Assembly: GCA_008690995.1 (NCBI GenBank)
Contig: VRMN01000003.1
Coordinates: 558,001-622,000 of the forward strand
Direction of reading: 5' to 3'
Source of the DNA: Porphyridium purpureum
Lineage: Eukaryota > Rhodophyta > Bangiophyceae > Porphyridiales > Porphyridiaceae
DNA: 64,000 nt
A model generated the notes under the pieces. That model had not been told where the DNA came from and did no database searches. It saw nothing but the letters and a program-made list of their open reading frames with translations. Both the position numbers and the translations under genes were made by a program. Shown here one piece after another: positions 18,081 to 26,493 of this stretch (position 1 is its first letter; each line of letters opens with the position of its first letter).

Positions 18081-19286
18081 ATGGTTGACGAGAGGATGGA
18101 GACAAGGCTGACGGCGTTTCTGGCGAAAGCTGGCACAGTCATGACTGCAGTCGGACGTGGACCACCCGGAAAGGAGCGCCTTGGCCCGGCAGAGAGGAAT
18201 AGCCGTGTTGGTGTGGCACGCGGGCGATGCCGCAAGTTTGGCGCCCTGTTGAGTACCTTCCAGGTCGCGCCGTTCCGGCCGCCACCCATGATCAGAAATC
18301 ACCACGCGCAAACGATTCTCGGAGTCCTGTTTCCGCGGGTGCAGCCAGTTGGGTACCAGAGGAAGATATTGGAAACGCCGTGCGGCGACCAACTTCGGCT
18401 GGACGTGCTCGAACCCACCGTCCCAGTGGAAGATGAGGCGATGACCGTTGTGTTTGCGCATGGGCTGGAAAGCAACTCCCGCACCGTCCAGTCTTTTCGT
18501 ATTGTACGCGCCTTTGCCGACCGCGGCTTCAGAGTGTACGCGATGAACCATCGTGGATGTGGACTCGACAAACCTGAGGACCATGCACATTTCCTCAAGG
18601 AGTATCATCTCGGATTCACTGACGATTTGGAACTGGTCGTCAAGCATGTCAAAAGTCAGCACCCGAACACCAGGATCCTTCTGTCTGGCTTCAGTCTCGG
18701 GGGCAATATGGTGTGCAAGTTTCTCGGTGAGATTGGCGAGCGTGCGTCTGAACTTGGCATCATAGGCGCTGCAGTGACCAGTGTTCCCTTTGACCTTCCC
18801 AACAACCAGGCAAAGGTCAATCGGCCTTTCACAAAGCATGTCTACATGGCTCGATTTTTAAAAAGCCTGAAGACACGAGCTTTGGCGAAGAGGAGGCATT
18901 TTGAAAGCAAAGGCGTGGTTGACTTTGACAAGATTGAACAGGCGCGAACCGTTGGTGAATTTGATGAAGCTTACATTGCCAAGGTGTATGGATTTGACTG
19001 TCGGCATGACTACTACAAACGTGCAGATTCGAAGCCGTACTTGAAAAGAATTCGAGTACCAACCTTTGTTCTGCAAGCAGTCGATGACCCATTCATTGAG
19101 ATTACGTCCATTCCCGCGGATGAGGACTTGGAAGAAGCCCCCGTCCTTATCCATGTGACCTCAGGCGGTGGGCACTGCGGTTTTGTGGACCGCTTTTCCG
19201 GGCCTGGCTACATGGCGACCGAACTAGCGAGGTGGCTGTCGCATGTACGGGATGGACTTCAGGAAAGCGGAGATAAACAAGCATGA
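18081..19286 (+). CDS. Alpha/beta hydrolase of the YheT/ABHD1-3 (EMB8-like) family
   Basis: Predicted esterase/lipase. The family-specific N-terminal segment NHHAQTILGVLFPR lies at about residues 73-86, then VVFAHGLESNS (oxyanion region), MNHRGCG, and the nucleophile elbow GFSLGGN (Ser205). Next are the Asp in LQAVDDPFI and the His in GGHCGFVDR, so the catalytic triad is complete. The start ATG sits in a strong context (GCCGCCATGG). The first 60 residues are basic and may target an organelle. Members act on acyl lipids, with acyltransferase or phospholipase activity in some eukaryotes; the substrate here is unknown. Confidence 0.9.
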   Translation: MVDERMETRLTAFLAKAGTVMTAVGRGPPGKERLGPAERNSRVGVARGRCRKFGALLSTFQVAPFRPPPMIRNHHAQTILGVLFPRVQPVGYQRKILETPCGDQLRLDVLEPTVPVEDEAMTVVFAHGLESNSRTVQSFRIVRAFADRGFRVYAMNHRGCGLDKPEDHAHFLKEYHLGFTDDLELVVKHVKSQHPNTRILLSGFSLGGNMVCKFLGEIGERASELGIIGAAVTSVPFDLPNNQAKVNRPFTKHVYMARFLKSLKTRALAKRRHFESKGVVDFDKIEQARTVGEFDEAYIAKVYGFDCRHDYYKRADSKPYLKRIRVPTFVLQAVDDPFIEITSIPADEDLEEAPVLIHVTSGGGHCGFVDRFSGPGYMATELARWLSHVRDGLQESGDKQA

Positions 19287-19409
19287 AGTTGTTCTTGAAT
19301 ACTACTTTTTTTCGTAGGACGAATACCAAGAATGTGTTTCGCCCGCAATTTTGGATTCTAACCCTTTTGAGCGCAGAGGGACAAGGAAGACACACACAGG
19401 ACGTGATGG

Positions 19410-19937
19410 CTAGAAAGTCACATCGTTCTCTACGTGACAGCCTTCGCCCTGCACCGCAAATGCGCGGTTCTCGCCCTGCTCCCACGCCGTCTCGCCCGCG
19501 AGTGACCTTTTCAGAAACTTGAACTCGATTACACCATGGAAGTCACAGTGCATCTGAATCTGGCACACGAAGGTTCCTCGGCGCGCGCCCCGCTCCAGCT
19601 TGACAGCAAGCTCTGGATTCCAGCTCCCGAGCTCCTCGCAACCACCGACCACAAACAATTGAGACTCGTCGTCCACGTTCTGCACGGACAATACTTCGAA
19701 CTCGACTGCTTGCAGGGGGAGCACGTCCTCGACGGCCACTGTGCTCTCCTCCTCGTCGCCCAGCGTGCTGCCAATGATCGAGTCTGTGGCCAGCACGTCC
19801 TTCTCAGCCTCCACCGCCGACTTCTTCATGTCGCCGCTCTTGCTGCGTGACAGCGAGCGCACCAGCGAGGCCGTGGCGGCCACAGCCGCGCCCGCGACCA
19901 CGCCCGCCAGCACCTTCTGGCTGCTTTCCCGCTCCAT
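19410..19937 (-). CDS. Small membrane-tethered starch-binding (CBM20) protein
   Basis: A 175-residue protein with one carbohydrate-binding module of family 20 as its only domain (about residues 75-170). The module contains FEVLSVQNVDDESQLFVVG, CEELGSWNPELAVKL (with the conserved GSWNP) and FHGVIEFKFLKR. An Ala/Val-rich segment at about 9-26 (VLAGVVAGAAVAATASLV) could be a weak membrane anchor or signal anchor. The linker is acidic. No enzyme domain is fused, so it may tether starch granules or recruit partners, which would fit the cytosolic floridean starch of red algae (inference). The first ATG is at 19937; the open frame extends upstream only through a TTG. It is divergent from PPOX. Confidence 0.85.
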   Translation of the reverse strand: MERESSQKVLAGVVAGAAVAATASLVRSLSRSKSGDMKKSAVEAEKDVLATDSIIGSTLGDEEESTVAVEDVLPLQAVEFEVLSVQNVDDESQLFVVGGCEELGSWNPELAVKLERGARRGTFVCQIQMHCDFHGVIEFKFLKRSLAGETAWEQGENRAFAVQGEGCHVENDVTF

Positions 19938-20510
19938 GGCACACTGCTCCGACGCTGCAATGTGCGTGTGCAGCTCGCCCCGTCCACACCTGTCCCCCGC
20001 GCCGCGCCAAACCACGAGCGCACCGCCACAGAGACGCACCGCGCGCAATCTCTCGATGCCCGAGTCGGTTGGTTCGGTGCAACGAGAACCAGCGAATGCA
20101 GACCGCTAGCACAAACGCATCGCAGTCCCGCTTTCGCGCTTACCACAAGCGCATGCAAAACCGGCCCCGTTTTGCGCGCTTCCAGACCGCATGACGCCCG
20201 CCCACCCACTGTACACCCAGCCGCGCTGGTCTGCGCCGCACAGTACCGCGCCCGCGTTCCGAGATGGCAATGCAATGCTACAGTCTGTGGGTGTATAGTA
20301 TTGCTGTACCGCGCCGATTTCACGAGCTGCCGCGCACGGCTCCCAGCGAAGGCTCGGAGCTCGCGCACGTGCTGTCCGGGCTGCGATATTGAGCAGGAGA
20401 CGACAGCGCGCCGGTAACAGGATCGGAGAAGGATAGGCACTGGCCAGGGGACAATATACGATTCAGATTCGCGCACGGTCTTGCGTTGATCAGAACCGCC
20501 TGCAGCAGTC
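19938..20510. other. Divergent intergenic region between the CBM20 and PPOX genes
   Basis: A 573-base region of mixed composition. AT-rich spots near 20290 (GTGTATAGTATTG) and 20450 (CAATATACG) could be core promoter elements of PPOX. Long antisense frames crossing it (for example 19826-20893, minus) have low-complexity Arg/Ala/Ser composition and overlap PPOX, so I do not call them. No RNA gene is recognised. Confidence 0.5.
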
Positions 20511-22139
20511 ATGTTGGGTTTCGTGGGGGTCTCGTCCGCGCCTGCGCTAGGGAGCTTGACTCGCTTGGATGGTCCGTCAGGCACACTGTGCGCGCCGAAC
20601 GGTGCCTTGCGAATCCGCCGCCCTGACGGGCGGTGTGTGCTAAGGATGACGTCGGCCGCCCCGGTAAATGCTGCCCCGGCGGCTGGACCGGAAGGCGAGC
20701 GTGCGGTAGACGTGCTGGTGGTCGGGTCGGGCATTTCGGGGAGCTCGCTGGCGTTTTCGCTCCACCAGAAGGGCATTGACGTACTGATGTGTGAGTCTCG
20801 CGATCGTGTGGGCGGGAACGTGACATCTCGCAACGAGAACGGATACACGTGGGAGGAAGGACCCAACACGTTCCAGCCGGCACCACACATCATGCGGATT
20901 GCGGTAGATCTAGGCCTGAAGGACGAGCTGGTACTTGCCGATCACACGCTCCCGCGATTCGTGTACTGGGATGGGAAGCTCTTCGCGCTCCCCATGGGAC
21001 CTCAGGACATTCCCAACTTCCGCCTGCTTTCGCCTCTGGGAGCCATTCGCGCAGGCTTGGGTGCGATGGGCTTTGTGTTGCCCAACTTGTCGGGCAAGGA
21101 GGAGAGCGTGAAAGAGTTTATTACCAGGCACCTTGGAGCTGAGGTATTTGCAAAGATGATTGATCCATTTGTCTCAGGGGTGTACGCAGGTGACCCCACC
21201 AAACTATCTATGCAGAGTGCGTTCAAGAAAATCAAGGCACTGGAAACGCTGGGCGGTACGCTCGGCATCGTTGAAGGCGCGATCATCCGATTGGGTCAGC
21301 GGAAGAGAGAGGCACCCCCGTTTGACCCCGAGCTACCAACTTACAAAGGAGGCTCACTGGGCTCATTTAAGCGCGGGCTAGCCATGCTTCCAGAATCTGC
21401 GGCGAAGCGCCTGGGCAGTGATCGAGTTCTTTTGGAGCATTCTGTGTCATCCATCGAGTACGTGCCTGAGCAGGAGCGCTACCGAGTGACTTTGCAGCAG
21501 ACTGACGGAGATACCAAAGTCATTCTTGCCAAAAAGGTCGCTCTCACGACGCCAGCAAACGCCACAGCAAACATCCTGGACAGCGTACTGGAGAGTGCGG
21601 CCGACTTGCGCAATATTGTGTACCCCACCGTCTTTTCAGTGACACTTGCGTATAAGAACGAGGCGTTTCGCGAACCGCTGCGCGGTTTTGGAAACCTTAT
21701 CCCGAGAACAATGGGCGTGCGCACGCTGGGTACGATCTGGTCATCGTGCCTGTTTCCTGGTCGCTGCCCACAAGGCGAGACGCTGCTTTTGTCGTACATT
21801 GGTGGCGCTCAGGATCCTTCGATCAAGAGTTTGACAGACGCAGAGGTCGCTCAGCAAGTACATGAAGACATTGCGCGCATACTTCTGAAGGAAGGGGGCG
21901 TGAACGAGCCGTACAAGGTCGTTGGCGTGCGTAAATGGGATCGCGCCATTCCGCAGTACAACATTGGCCACAATGAGCGCATCGAACGCTTTGTTCACGA
22001 GGCCGCAGAAAAATGTCCTGGCATGTATTTGGGAGGGAACTACATCAGCGGCGTTGCCTTTGGTGACTGCGTTCTGTGGGGTGTCGAGACCGCGAAAGAA
22101 ATCGAAAGGGCGTTGAGCCTCGTTCGTCCGTCGACGTGA
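20511..22139 (+). CDS. PPOX: Protoporphyrinogen oxidase, plastid type
   Basis: FAD enzyme that oxidises protoporphyrinogen IX to protoporphyrin IX (EC 1.3.3.4), the last shared step of haem and chlorophyll synthesis. The dinucleotide motif VVGSGISGSSLA is at about residues 70-81, followed by ESRDRVGGNVTS, EEGPNTFQP, the GVYAGDPTKLSM motif typical of this family, and a C-terminal FAD contact GNYISGVAFGDCV. The first 60 residues (Ser/Ala/Arg/Gly-rich, no early acidic residues) look like a plastid transit peptide. The length of 542 residues agrees with plant PPO1. The start ATG at 20511 is the first of the frame. Confidence 0.95.
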   Translation: MLGFVGVSSAPALGSLTRLDGPSGTLCAPNGALRIRRPDGRCVLRMTSAAPVNAAPAAGPEGERAVDVLVVGSGISGSSLAFSLHQKGIDVLMCESRDRVGGNVTSRNENGYTWEEGPNTFQPAPHIMRIAVDLGLKDELVLADHTLPRFVYWDGKLFALPMGPQDIPNFRLLSPLGAIRAGLGAMGFVLPNLSGKEESVKEFITRHLGAEVFAKMIDPFVSGVYAGDPTKLSMQSAFKKIKALETLGGTLGIVEGAIIRLGQRKREAPPFDPELPTYKGGSLGSFKRGLAMLPESAAKRLGSDRVLLEHSVSSIEYVPEQERYRVTLQQTDGDTKVILAKKVALTTPANATANILDSVLESAADLRNIVYPTVFSVTLAYKNEAFREPLRGFGNLIPRTMGVRTLGTIWSSCLFPGRCPQGETLLLSYIGGAQDPSIKSLTDAEVAQQVHEDIARILLKEGGVNEPYKVVGVRKWDRAIPQYNIGHNERIERFVHEAAEKCPGMYLGGNYISGVAFGDCVLWGVETAKEIERALSLVRPST

Positions 22140-22225
22140 ATTTGATTCCTGTATGAAAAGTGTGTACAAGTAGAGAACTGGACGAGAAACCTCTTCAGAA
22201 AGTACCGGCAGATTCTTGTCCAAAT

Positions 22226-23638
22226 TTACCGTGAAGAGGGGCTGCCCGGCATGAGCCACGGTAGAGTTTGTGCTTCGTCCCACATTCCTGCGAGGTCCTT
22301 TGACCAAGAGTCACCCATCCGGACGGTGAGAATAGTCAAGCAGTGAGCACGCAGCCTGCGCCGTGATGCATCAGTCACGGCAGCCCCGCTGCGATACAAA
22401 ACCATAAATGCCTTTTGCGCAAGGTCTGCACGCACAAAAATGGCCACAGGCGAGGAGCACAAGCAGCCAACCAATACGTATCCCGTTTCGTGCGCCAGCT
22501 CTTCAAGCGCTGCGAGGCTCGCGCCGCCAAACAATCTTGCGCGCTTTTTGCTCTTACCCGTATAAGAAAAGCGAGCCCAATGCCGATCCAAGTCGGTCTC
22601 GGTTCGAGCTGCCGGGCTGTACACACGCTCCTCGCTTCCAAAGTATGGCTGATACTCGAGGGCGATCACGCGCGGGCTAATCTTACCAGAAGACAGGCTT
22701 CCTGAAACAAGCGATCGCCACAGCTGGTATTCGATCGAATTAATGTTGATGCTTAATAAATCCAGCTCGCCAAACCAGCCCTGTGCTTCTAACATGTCAT
22801 GCGTTCGACCCAGGCTGTCTGGCTTTTCCAACGTTGAAAGCTCGACCACCGAGACAAGACCTTGAGCCCGCGCATGTTCGTACAGGTGCTGAGCCATAGC
22901 AAGCGAAGACCAGCACGAATATACAAGAGCAGCGCTAAAGCCATGAAATGCAACAAGATTCGCGGCCTGTGTGTACGCGCCACGCATGCACTCGGAGTCC
23001 AGTTCAAGCACCAAGCGTCTCGCGCCGAACCCGACAGCTGCCAAAACCAAAAGCAGCGGCCCGTCGCTTTTTTCCAGTGCCAGTGTACTCCACTCCGCTC
23101 TGCAAAGAACTCCACCCGTTGGGTGCAAGTCCAAGTGCATGACCTCCTGGATCCGCTCTATCAGAGCAGCTCTGCTGACGTTGCCTCGTTGATGTTGATC
23201 GTGGCTCTCATCTTTACCGTACGCACGCATATACCAGTACTGCCAATGAGATGCGGATCTGCGCACCTCTCGCTGGAGGCTCTCCAATTCTTGAAAGCGC
23301 TCACTGCGAAGCACAGACTCGTCCCCTTCCACACCCACTTTAAATCGCGCGCTGACGCTTCTGGCCTCAACTGCGCTTGCCAGTACAGCGGCGCGCAATC
23401 GTGCGGCAGCTCGGCGCACGTCAACTCGTTCTAAATCGTGTCTCATGACGCCCAGAAAGCCAGAATCGACGCTGCTACCAGCAAAGTGCAGCAGCACAAG
23501 CCACACACACAGCAAAGCAAAGAGCACGCCGAACAACAAGACAAGCCCACCCAGCAACAAGCCGCGCCGCCGGGACACGAGTGCATTTACGATGGGGTTA
23601 CGAGTCTGGTGCGTCTTTTTGTCGCTGTCGCTGCCCAT
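22226..23638 (-). CDS. Type II membrane protein with FkbM-like methyltransferase domain
   Basis: Short cytosolic tail, one membrane helix at about residues 27-52 (GLLLGGLVLLFGVLFALLCV) and a large lumenal part: the layout of a Golgi enzyme. The C-terminal half resembles FkbM-type methyltransferases, with ELDLLSININSIEYQLWRSL where relatives have a Asp-Ile-Asp-Gly-Asp-like strand-loop, then RVIALEYQPYFG, GGASLAALEELAHETGYVLVG and a strand near FVRADL. The acidic residues of that loop are mostly replaced (SININS), so activity is doubtful. Target and methyl donor use are inferred from the fold only. Its 5' end overlaps the divergent plus-strand gene by 47 bases. Only one later Met before the domain exists, and it would drop the anchor. 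Confidence 0.6.
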   Translation of the reverse strand: MGSDSDKKTHQTRNPIVNALVSRRRGLLLGGLVLLFGVLFALLCVWLVLLHFAGSSVDSGFLGVMRHDLERVDVRRAAARLRAAVLASAVEARSVSARFKVGVEGDESVLRSERFQELESLQREVRRSASHWQYWYMRAYGKDESHDQHQRGNVSRAALIERIQEVMHLDLHPTGGVLCRAEWSTLALEKSDGPLLLVLAAVGFGARRLVLELDSECMRGAYTQAANLVAFHGFSAALVYSCWSSLAMAQHLYEHARAQGLVSVVELSTLEKPDSLGRTHDMLEAQGWFGELDLLSININSIEYQLWRSLVSGSLSSGKISPRVIALEYQPYFGSEERVYSPAARTETDLDRHWARFSYTGKSKKRARLFGGASLAALEELAHETGYVLVGCLCSSPVAIFVRADLAQKAFMVLYRSGAAVTDASRRRLRAHCLTILTVRMGDSWSKDLAGMWDEAQTLPWLMPGSPSSR

Positions 23639-24671
23639 TGTGAGTGCGGCGCTTGCATCGCCGTTGAGCGACGAGCTAGTTTCAACTTGGTTGATGAAAA
23701 AGTTTGAAGTGCGTGCGAGCCACGATCTTGTCCGTGGTCGAGGCTGGGATGATTACAAATGTGCGCAGTTGGAGTGGCCGGGTGAGCGGAGAAGCGCGTT
23801 GATCTGTCGTGTGCTTGAGAAGATACCCGAGGGCGTAAATGTTGAACGCATTCCAGTCGGCGATGGTGGCTGCTCTGAGATTCCGGAGCTAGTCGTGCGA
23901 CTGATGGCCCTGCAGGAGCTGTCTCAAATCATGGAGCAGCAGAATGCATCATCGTCCCAGACTGTTCCTGTGCAACTAGTAAAGCTGCCATGGCGTCTGT
24001 TGAGGAAGAGCGCGCGCACGAGCTCCAAGGAAGACATGAAACTGCTCGAAGCACAATTAGCTGCCACAGTAGGGCCGGGGATAAGCATTGGACAGAATGT
24101 AAACTTGACGTTCTGGTCGTTCATGTTTCCGGCGGGTGTGCGTATGTCGTCTTTGGTTCCCCAGCACACTAGTTTACAACCCTACTTGTGGGCCTCTCGT
24201 GAAAAGAACGTGCAGGCACAATCAGACCAGAGAAAGTTGATCTGGCTGGACCAGCTCGTACTAGATTACTTTGGCTCTTGTCTGCGCCCGAACAACGCAT
24301 ATTATGAACGGGAAAGCGATATTGGATATGCACCGTTTGCCGCACTAGGGATTGGCTTTTGCTCTCTGGGAAATGACGCGGACGCTGTTGCTCTTGACGA
24401 CCTGCTTATTCAGATTACTCGCGCGGGCGTTTTTCGTCTGCAGACTATGCGCACTTTACACAGACTTGAGAGGCTCCTTGATGCTTCCCTTGTACTCGAA
24501 GTATTGCGCGCGCAATATCAGGATCAAAATGAAAGGGCGCCGCTGCCTGAAAATGCTAGCTCCATTATTGCGGACTTCGTGCAGGAGATTTACGGAAAAG
24601 CATCAGAACTGAGGCGTCAAGTTGGCGAGCTGATTGCCCGCTCTGTCGTTCAGACAGTTCCCGCTCTCTGA
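23592..24671 (+). CDS. Secreted protein, possibly a Fam20-like pseudokinase
   Basis: Met at 23592 begins a clean signal peptide (MGLRVWCVFLSLSLPIVSAA), so this ATG is chosen over the upstream non-signal frame from 23445. Residues 200-330 resemble the C-terminal lobe of secretory-pathway Fam20/four-jointed kinases by eye. The segment LIWLDQLVLDYFGSCLRPNN lies where those kinases have a D-Y-x-x-G-N-x-D-R-H motif. ALGIGFCSLGNDADAVALDD then lies where they have the metal-binding D-N-G, and it is followed by the helix pattern TRAGVFRLQTMRTLHRLE. Both catalytic aspartates would be missing, so it would be a pseudokinase. This is a low-confidence family call; the signal peptide is clear. It runs head-to-head with the FkbM-like gene, another secretory-pathway candidate. 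Confidence 0.6.
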   Translation: MGLRVWCVFLSLSLPIVSAALASPLSDELVSTWLMKKFEVRASHDLVRGRGWDDYKCAQLEWPGERRSALICRVLEKIPEGVNVERIPVGDGGCSEIPELVVRLMALQELSQIMEQQNASSSQTVPVQLVKLPWRLLRKSARTSSKEDMKLLEAQLAATVGPGISIGQNVNLTFWSFMFPAGVRMSSLVPQHTSLQPYLWASREKNVQAQSDQRKLIWLDQLVLDYFGSCLRPNNAYYERESDIGYAPFAALGIGFCSLGNDADAVALDDLLIQITRAGVFRLQTMRTLHRLERLLDASLVLEVLRAQYQDQNERAPLPENASSIIADFVQEIYGKASELRRQVGELIARSVVQTVPAL

Positions 24672-25387
24672 ATGTGCTCGCTACGGCCGGCAGCTTATTC
24701 ATGATCACAGCTCTTTTCCACCTTGCTCAATATTACGACCTCGGAACACATGTCGTCCTGGGCTACTTCAGCGGTCAGCCAGTAAGTGAACCAAAGTCTG
24801 TCCGTGACGTACCACAGGGGGGTGGATGCGATAGGTAGTCGGATGGGAGAACCGCAGTCCTTCGAATGAGTCGGCAGAAGCATCCGTTGCTTGCGAATGG
24901 CCGCATTTTACACAAGCCAAGCAGATCAAGACGAAAGCGTGTGCTCCCATTTCGACGCCAGCAGTCAAACCGGCTGCGCAAGATTTTCAAAGAATGCTGG
25001 GGAAGACGGACACGGCGTAAAGATTGCCGCGCGGGCCGAACGAACGTCAGCCTGCGCGGCTACTCGGGTGACATTTCGCAGAGACGGAGCCAAAGCGTGA
25101 ACGGTTCGCCGAGCATTCCGCTGCCAGTTTCCAAGCTCGCCGGCAGGTGGAGGTACAGTGATCTTCACGAGCTTGTATCCAAACATGCATATTTTGCAGT
25201 GCTGCGGGAGCCTCCTTTCTCGAAGCCGATTCGAGCCACTTCATGCGCGTGGCGGTGGTTGTCGCCCGACGTCATTCTCAGTGATGTCACCCGGTGTTGC
25301 TCTGCACATGCTCGCTGTCGGTGAACAGTGGCGAGACAGAGGAGGGCCCGGGCACGTTGTCCATGAGGAAGGGCAACGTGGCGTCCG
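24672..25387. other. Gene-poor stretch with possible frame-broken minus-strand coding sequence
   Basis: A 716-base gap between two plus-strand genes. On the minus strand, short pieces read like protein but in shifting frames: 25186-24965 (contains PSSPAFFENLAQPV), 24968-24768 (SFEGLRFSHPTTYRIHPP) and 24883-24695 (PLWYVTDRLWFTYWLTAEVA). The second and third pieces meet at a run of six C (minus strand, near 24820), a typical site of slippage or assembly error. No family is recognised. It otherwise holds the promoter of the aldo/keto reductase. A TTCGAGCC near 25230 was checked as a tRNA T-loop and fails to pair. Confidence 0.3.
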
Positions 25388-26452
25388 ATGGCGGGTAGCG
25401 ACGTGTATATCGCGGCGCGAGCGCTGCGGCTGGGCACCAGACATGGAGGATTGACACTCAGCCCAGTGATGCACGGCCTCTGGCAGCTTGAAGGGATGCG
25501 CAACTTCAATTATACGCCACGACGCGAGGAGACAGTGGCAGACATGGTGGATTGCGTGCAGCGTGGACTAGGCACGTTTGAGTTGTGCTCCGCCTACCTG
25601 AATGCGCAAGAGCTCGTGGGAGATTTGCACCAGGAACTGGGCCGGCAGTTATTCGAAGAAAGTGTGACAGGCGTGTACACGTGGGCGCCTCGCATAGACG
25701 CCATACCGGGCGGCGCCTTGACGAGTAAATTTGTGGAAGACGGGATCGACGAAATGCTGCTGGCGTGTAAGGTGGATTATCTTGACCTCGTCCAGCTGCA
25801 CTGGCGACCTGGCGCCAAAGATGGTCGCTTGGTGGCCGCGTTTCGGTACCTGGAAGACCTTAAGAGTAAAGGCAAAATACGCGCGATCGGGGCGGCAAAT
25901 TTCGGGGCCGAGGAGCTGGAGCTCGCATACAGTGAGGGAATTTCTTTGGCTACAAACATGGTAGCCCTGTCGCTCATCGATCGGCGCGCTCTACGGAAAG
26001 TAGCGGCGCTCTGCGAACAGAATGGCACTAAGCTTATCGCCTACGGCACACTATTGGGTGGGCTCATGACCCAGCGCTTCATGGGTTCCTTCGAGCCAAC
26101 TATGGCCGTGTTGGATGGGGTCGCCCAACAAAAGTACTGGACGTTTTTGCAGAGGTGGGGACCGTGGAGCCGTTTTCAAGAGCTCCTGTTTCAACTGAAG
26201 CATCTTGGAGAAAAGTACGGCTGCTCTGCCGAGCAAGTGGCGATGAAGTGGGCTTTGGATCAGAGAAACGTTGGCGCCATTGTGGTCGGTTCGCGGTTTG
26301 GTTACCGGAACTACATTCATGATAAGGAAGCGACGCTACGCGTGCGCCTGACGGACGCCGACACAGAGATTCTGGAATATTGCGCGAAACTTGGTAATGA
26401 CTTATTTGATGTATTCGGCGACTGTGGAAATGAGTTTCGTCCGCGGACTTGA
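25388..26452 (+). CDS. Aldo/keto reductase family protein with altered catalytic residues
   Basis: TIM-barrel AKR. Seen are VMHGLWQLEG (strand 1), GLGTFELCSAYLNAQELVG (helix 2 region), DYLDLVQLHW with the catalytic-pocket His138, IRAIGAANF, and the cofactor-phosphate segment AIVVGSRFGYRNY. Of the usual Asp-Tyr-Lys-His tetrad, Tyr70 and His138 are present and the Asp is replaced by Glu65. The segment where the Lys should be (VTGVYTWAP, about 94-100) has none. Reductase activity by the standard mechanism is therefore doubtful, though NADPH binding may remain. It is close in layout to plant and algal 'aldo/keto reductase-like' proteins annotated as regulators. Length 354, start ATG at 25388. No transit peptide is obvious. 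Confidence 0.85.
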   Translation: MAGSDVYIAARALRLGTRHGGLTLSPVMHGLWQLEGMRNFNYTPRREETVADMVDCVQRGLGTFELCSAYLNAQELVGDLHQELGRQLFEESVTGVYTWAPRIDAIPGGALTSKFVEDGIDEMLLACKVDYLDLVQLHWRPGAKDGRLVAAFRYLEDLKSKGKIRAIGAANFGAEELELAYSEGISLATNMVALSLIDRRALRKVAALCEQNGTKLIAYGTLLGGLMTQRFMGSFEPTMAVLDGVAQQKYWTFLQRWGPWSRFQELLFQLKHLGEKYGCSAEQVAMKWALDQRNVGAIVVGSRFGYRNYIHDKEATLRVRLTDADTEILEYCAKLGNDLFDVFGDCGNEFRPRT

Positions 26453-26493
26453 AAATCCAGTGACCGGCGCTCACTGGAGTCACTGAGCTGTTT

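Noticed and set aside
19826-20893. Minus-strand 355-residue frame across the CBM20-PPOX gap
   Set aside because: Low-complexity Arg/Ala/Ser composition, overlaps PPOX and CBM20 genes antisense or in another frame.
25225-25245. TTCGAGCC, like a tRNA T-loop
   Set aside because: The flanking five bases on each side do not pair, and no A-box, anticodon arm or acceptor stem is found.
24866-25324. Plus-strand 152-residue Arg-rich frame
   Set aside because: Composition is extreme (Arg/Ser/Cys) and no family or targeting pattern is seen; probably a chance frame.
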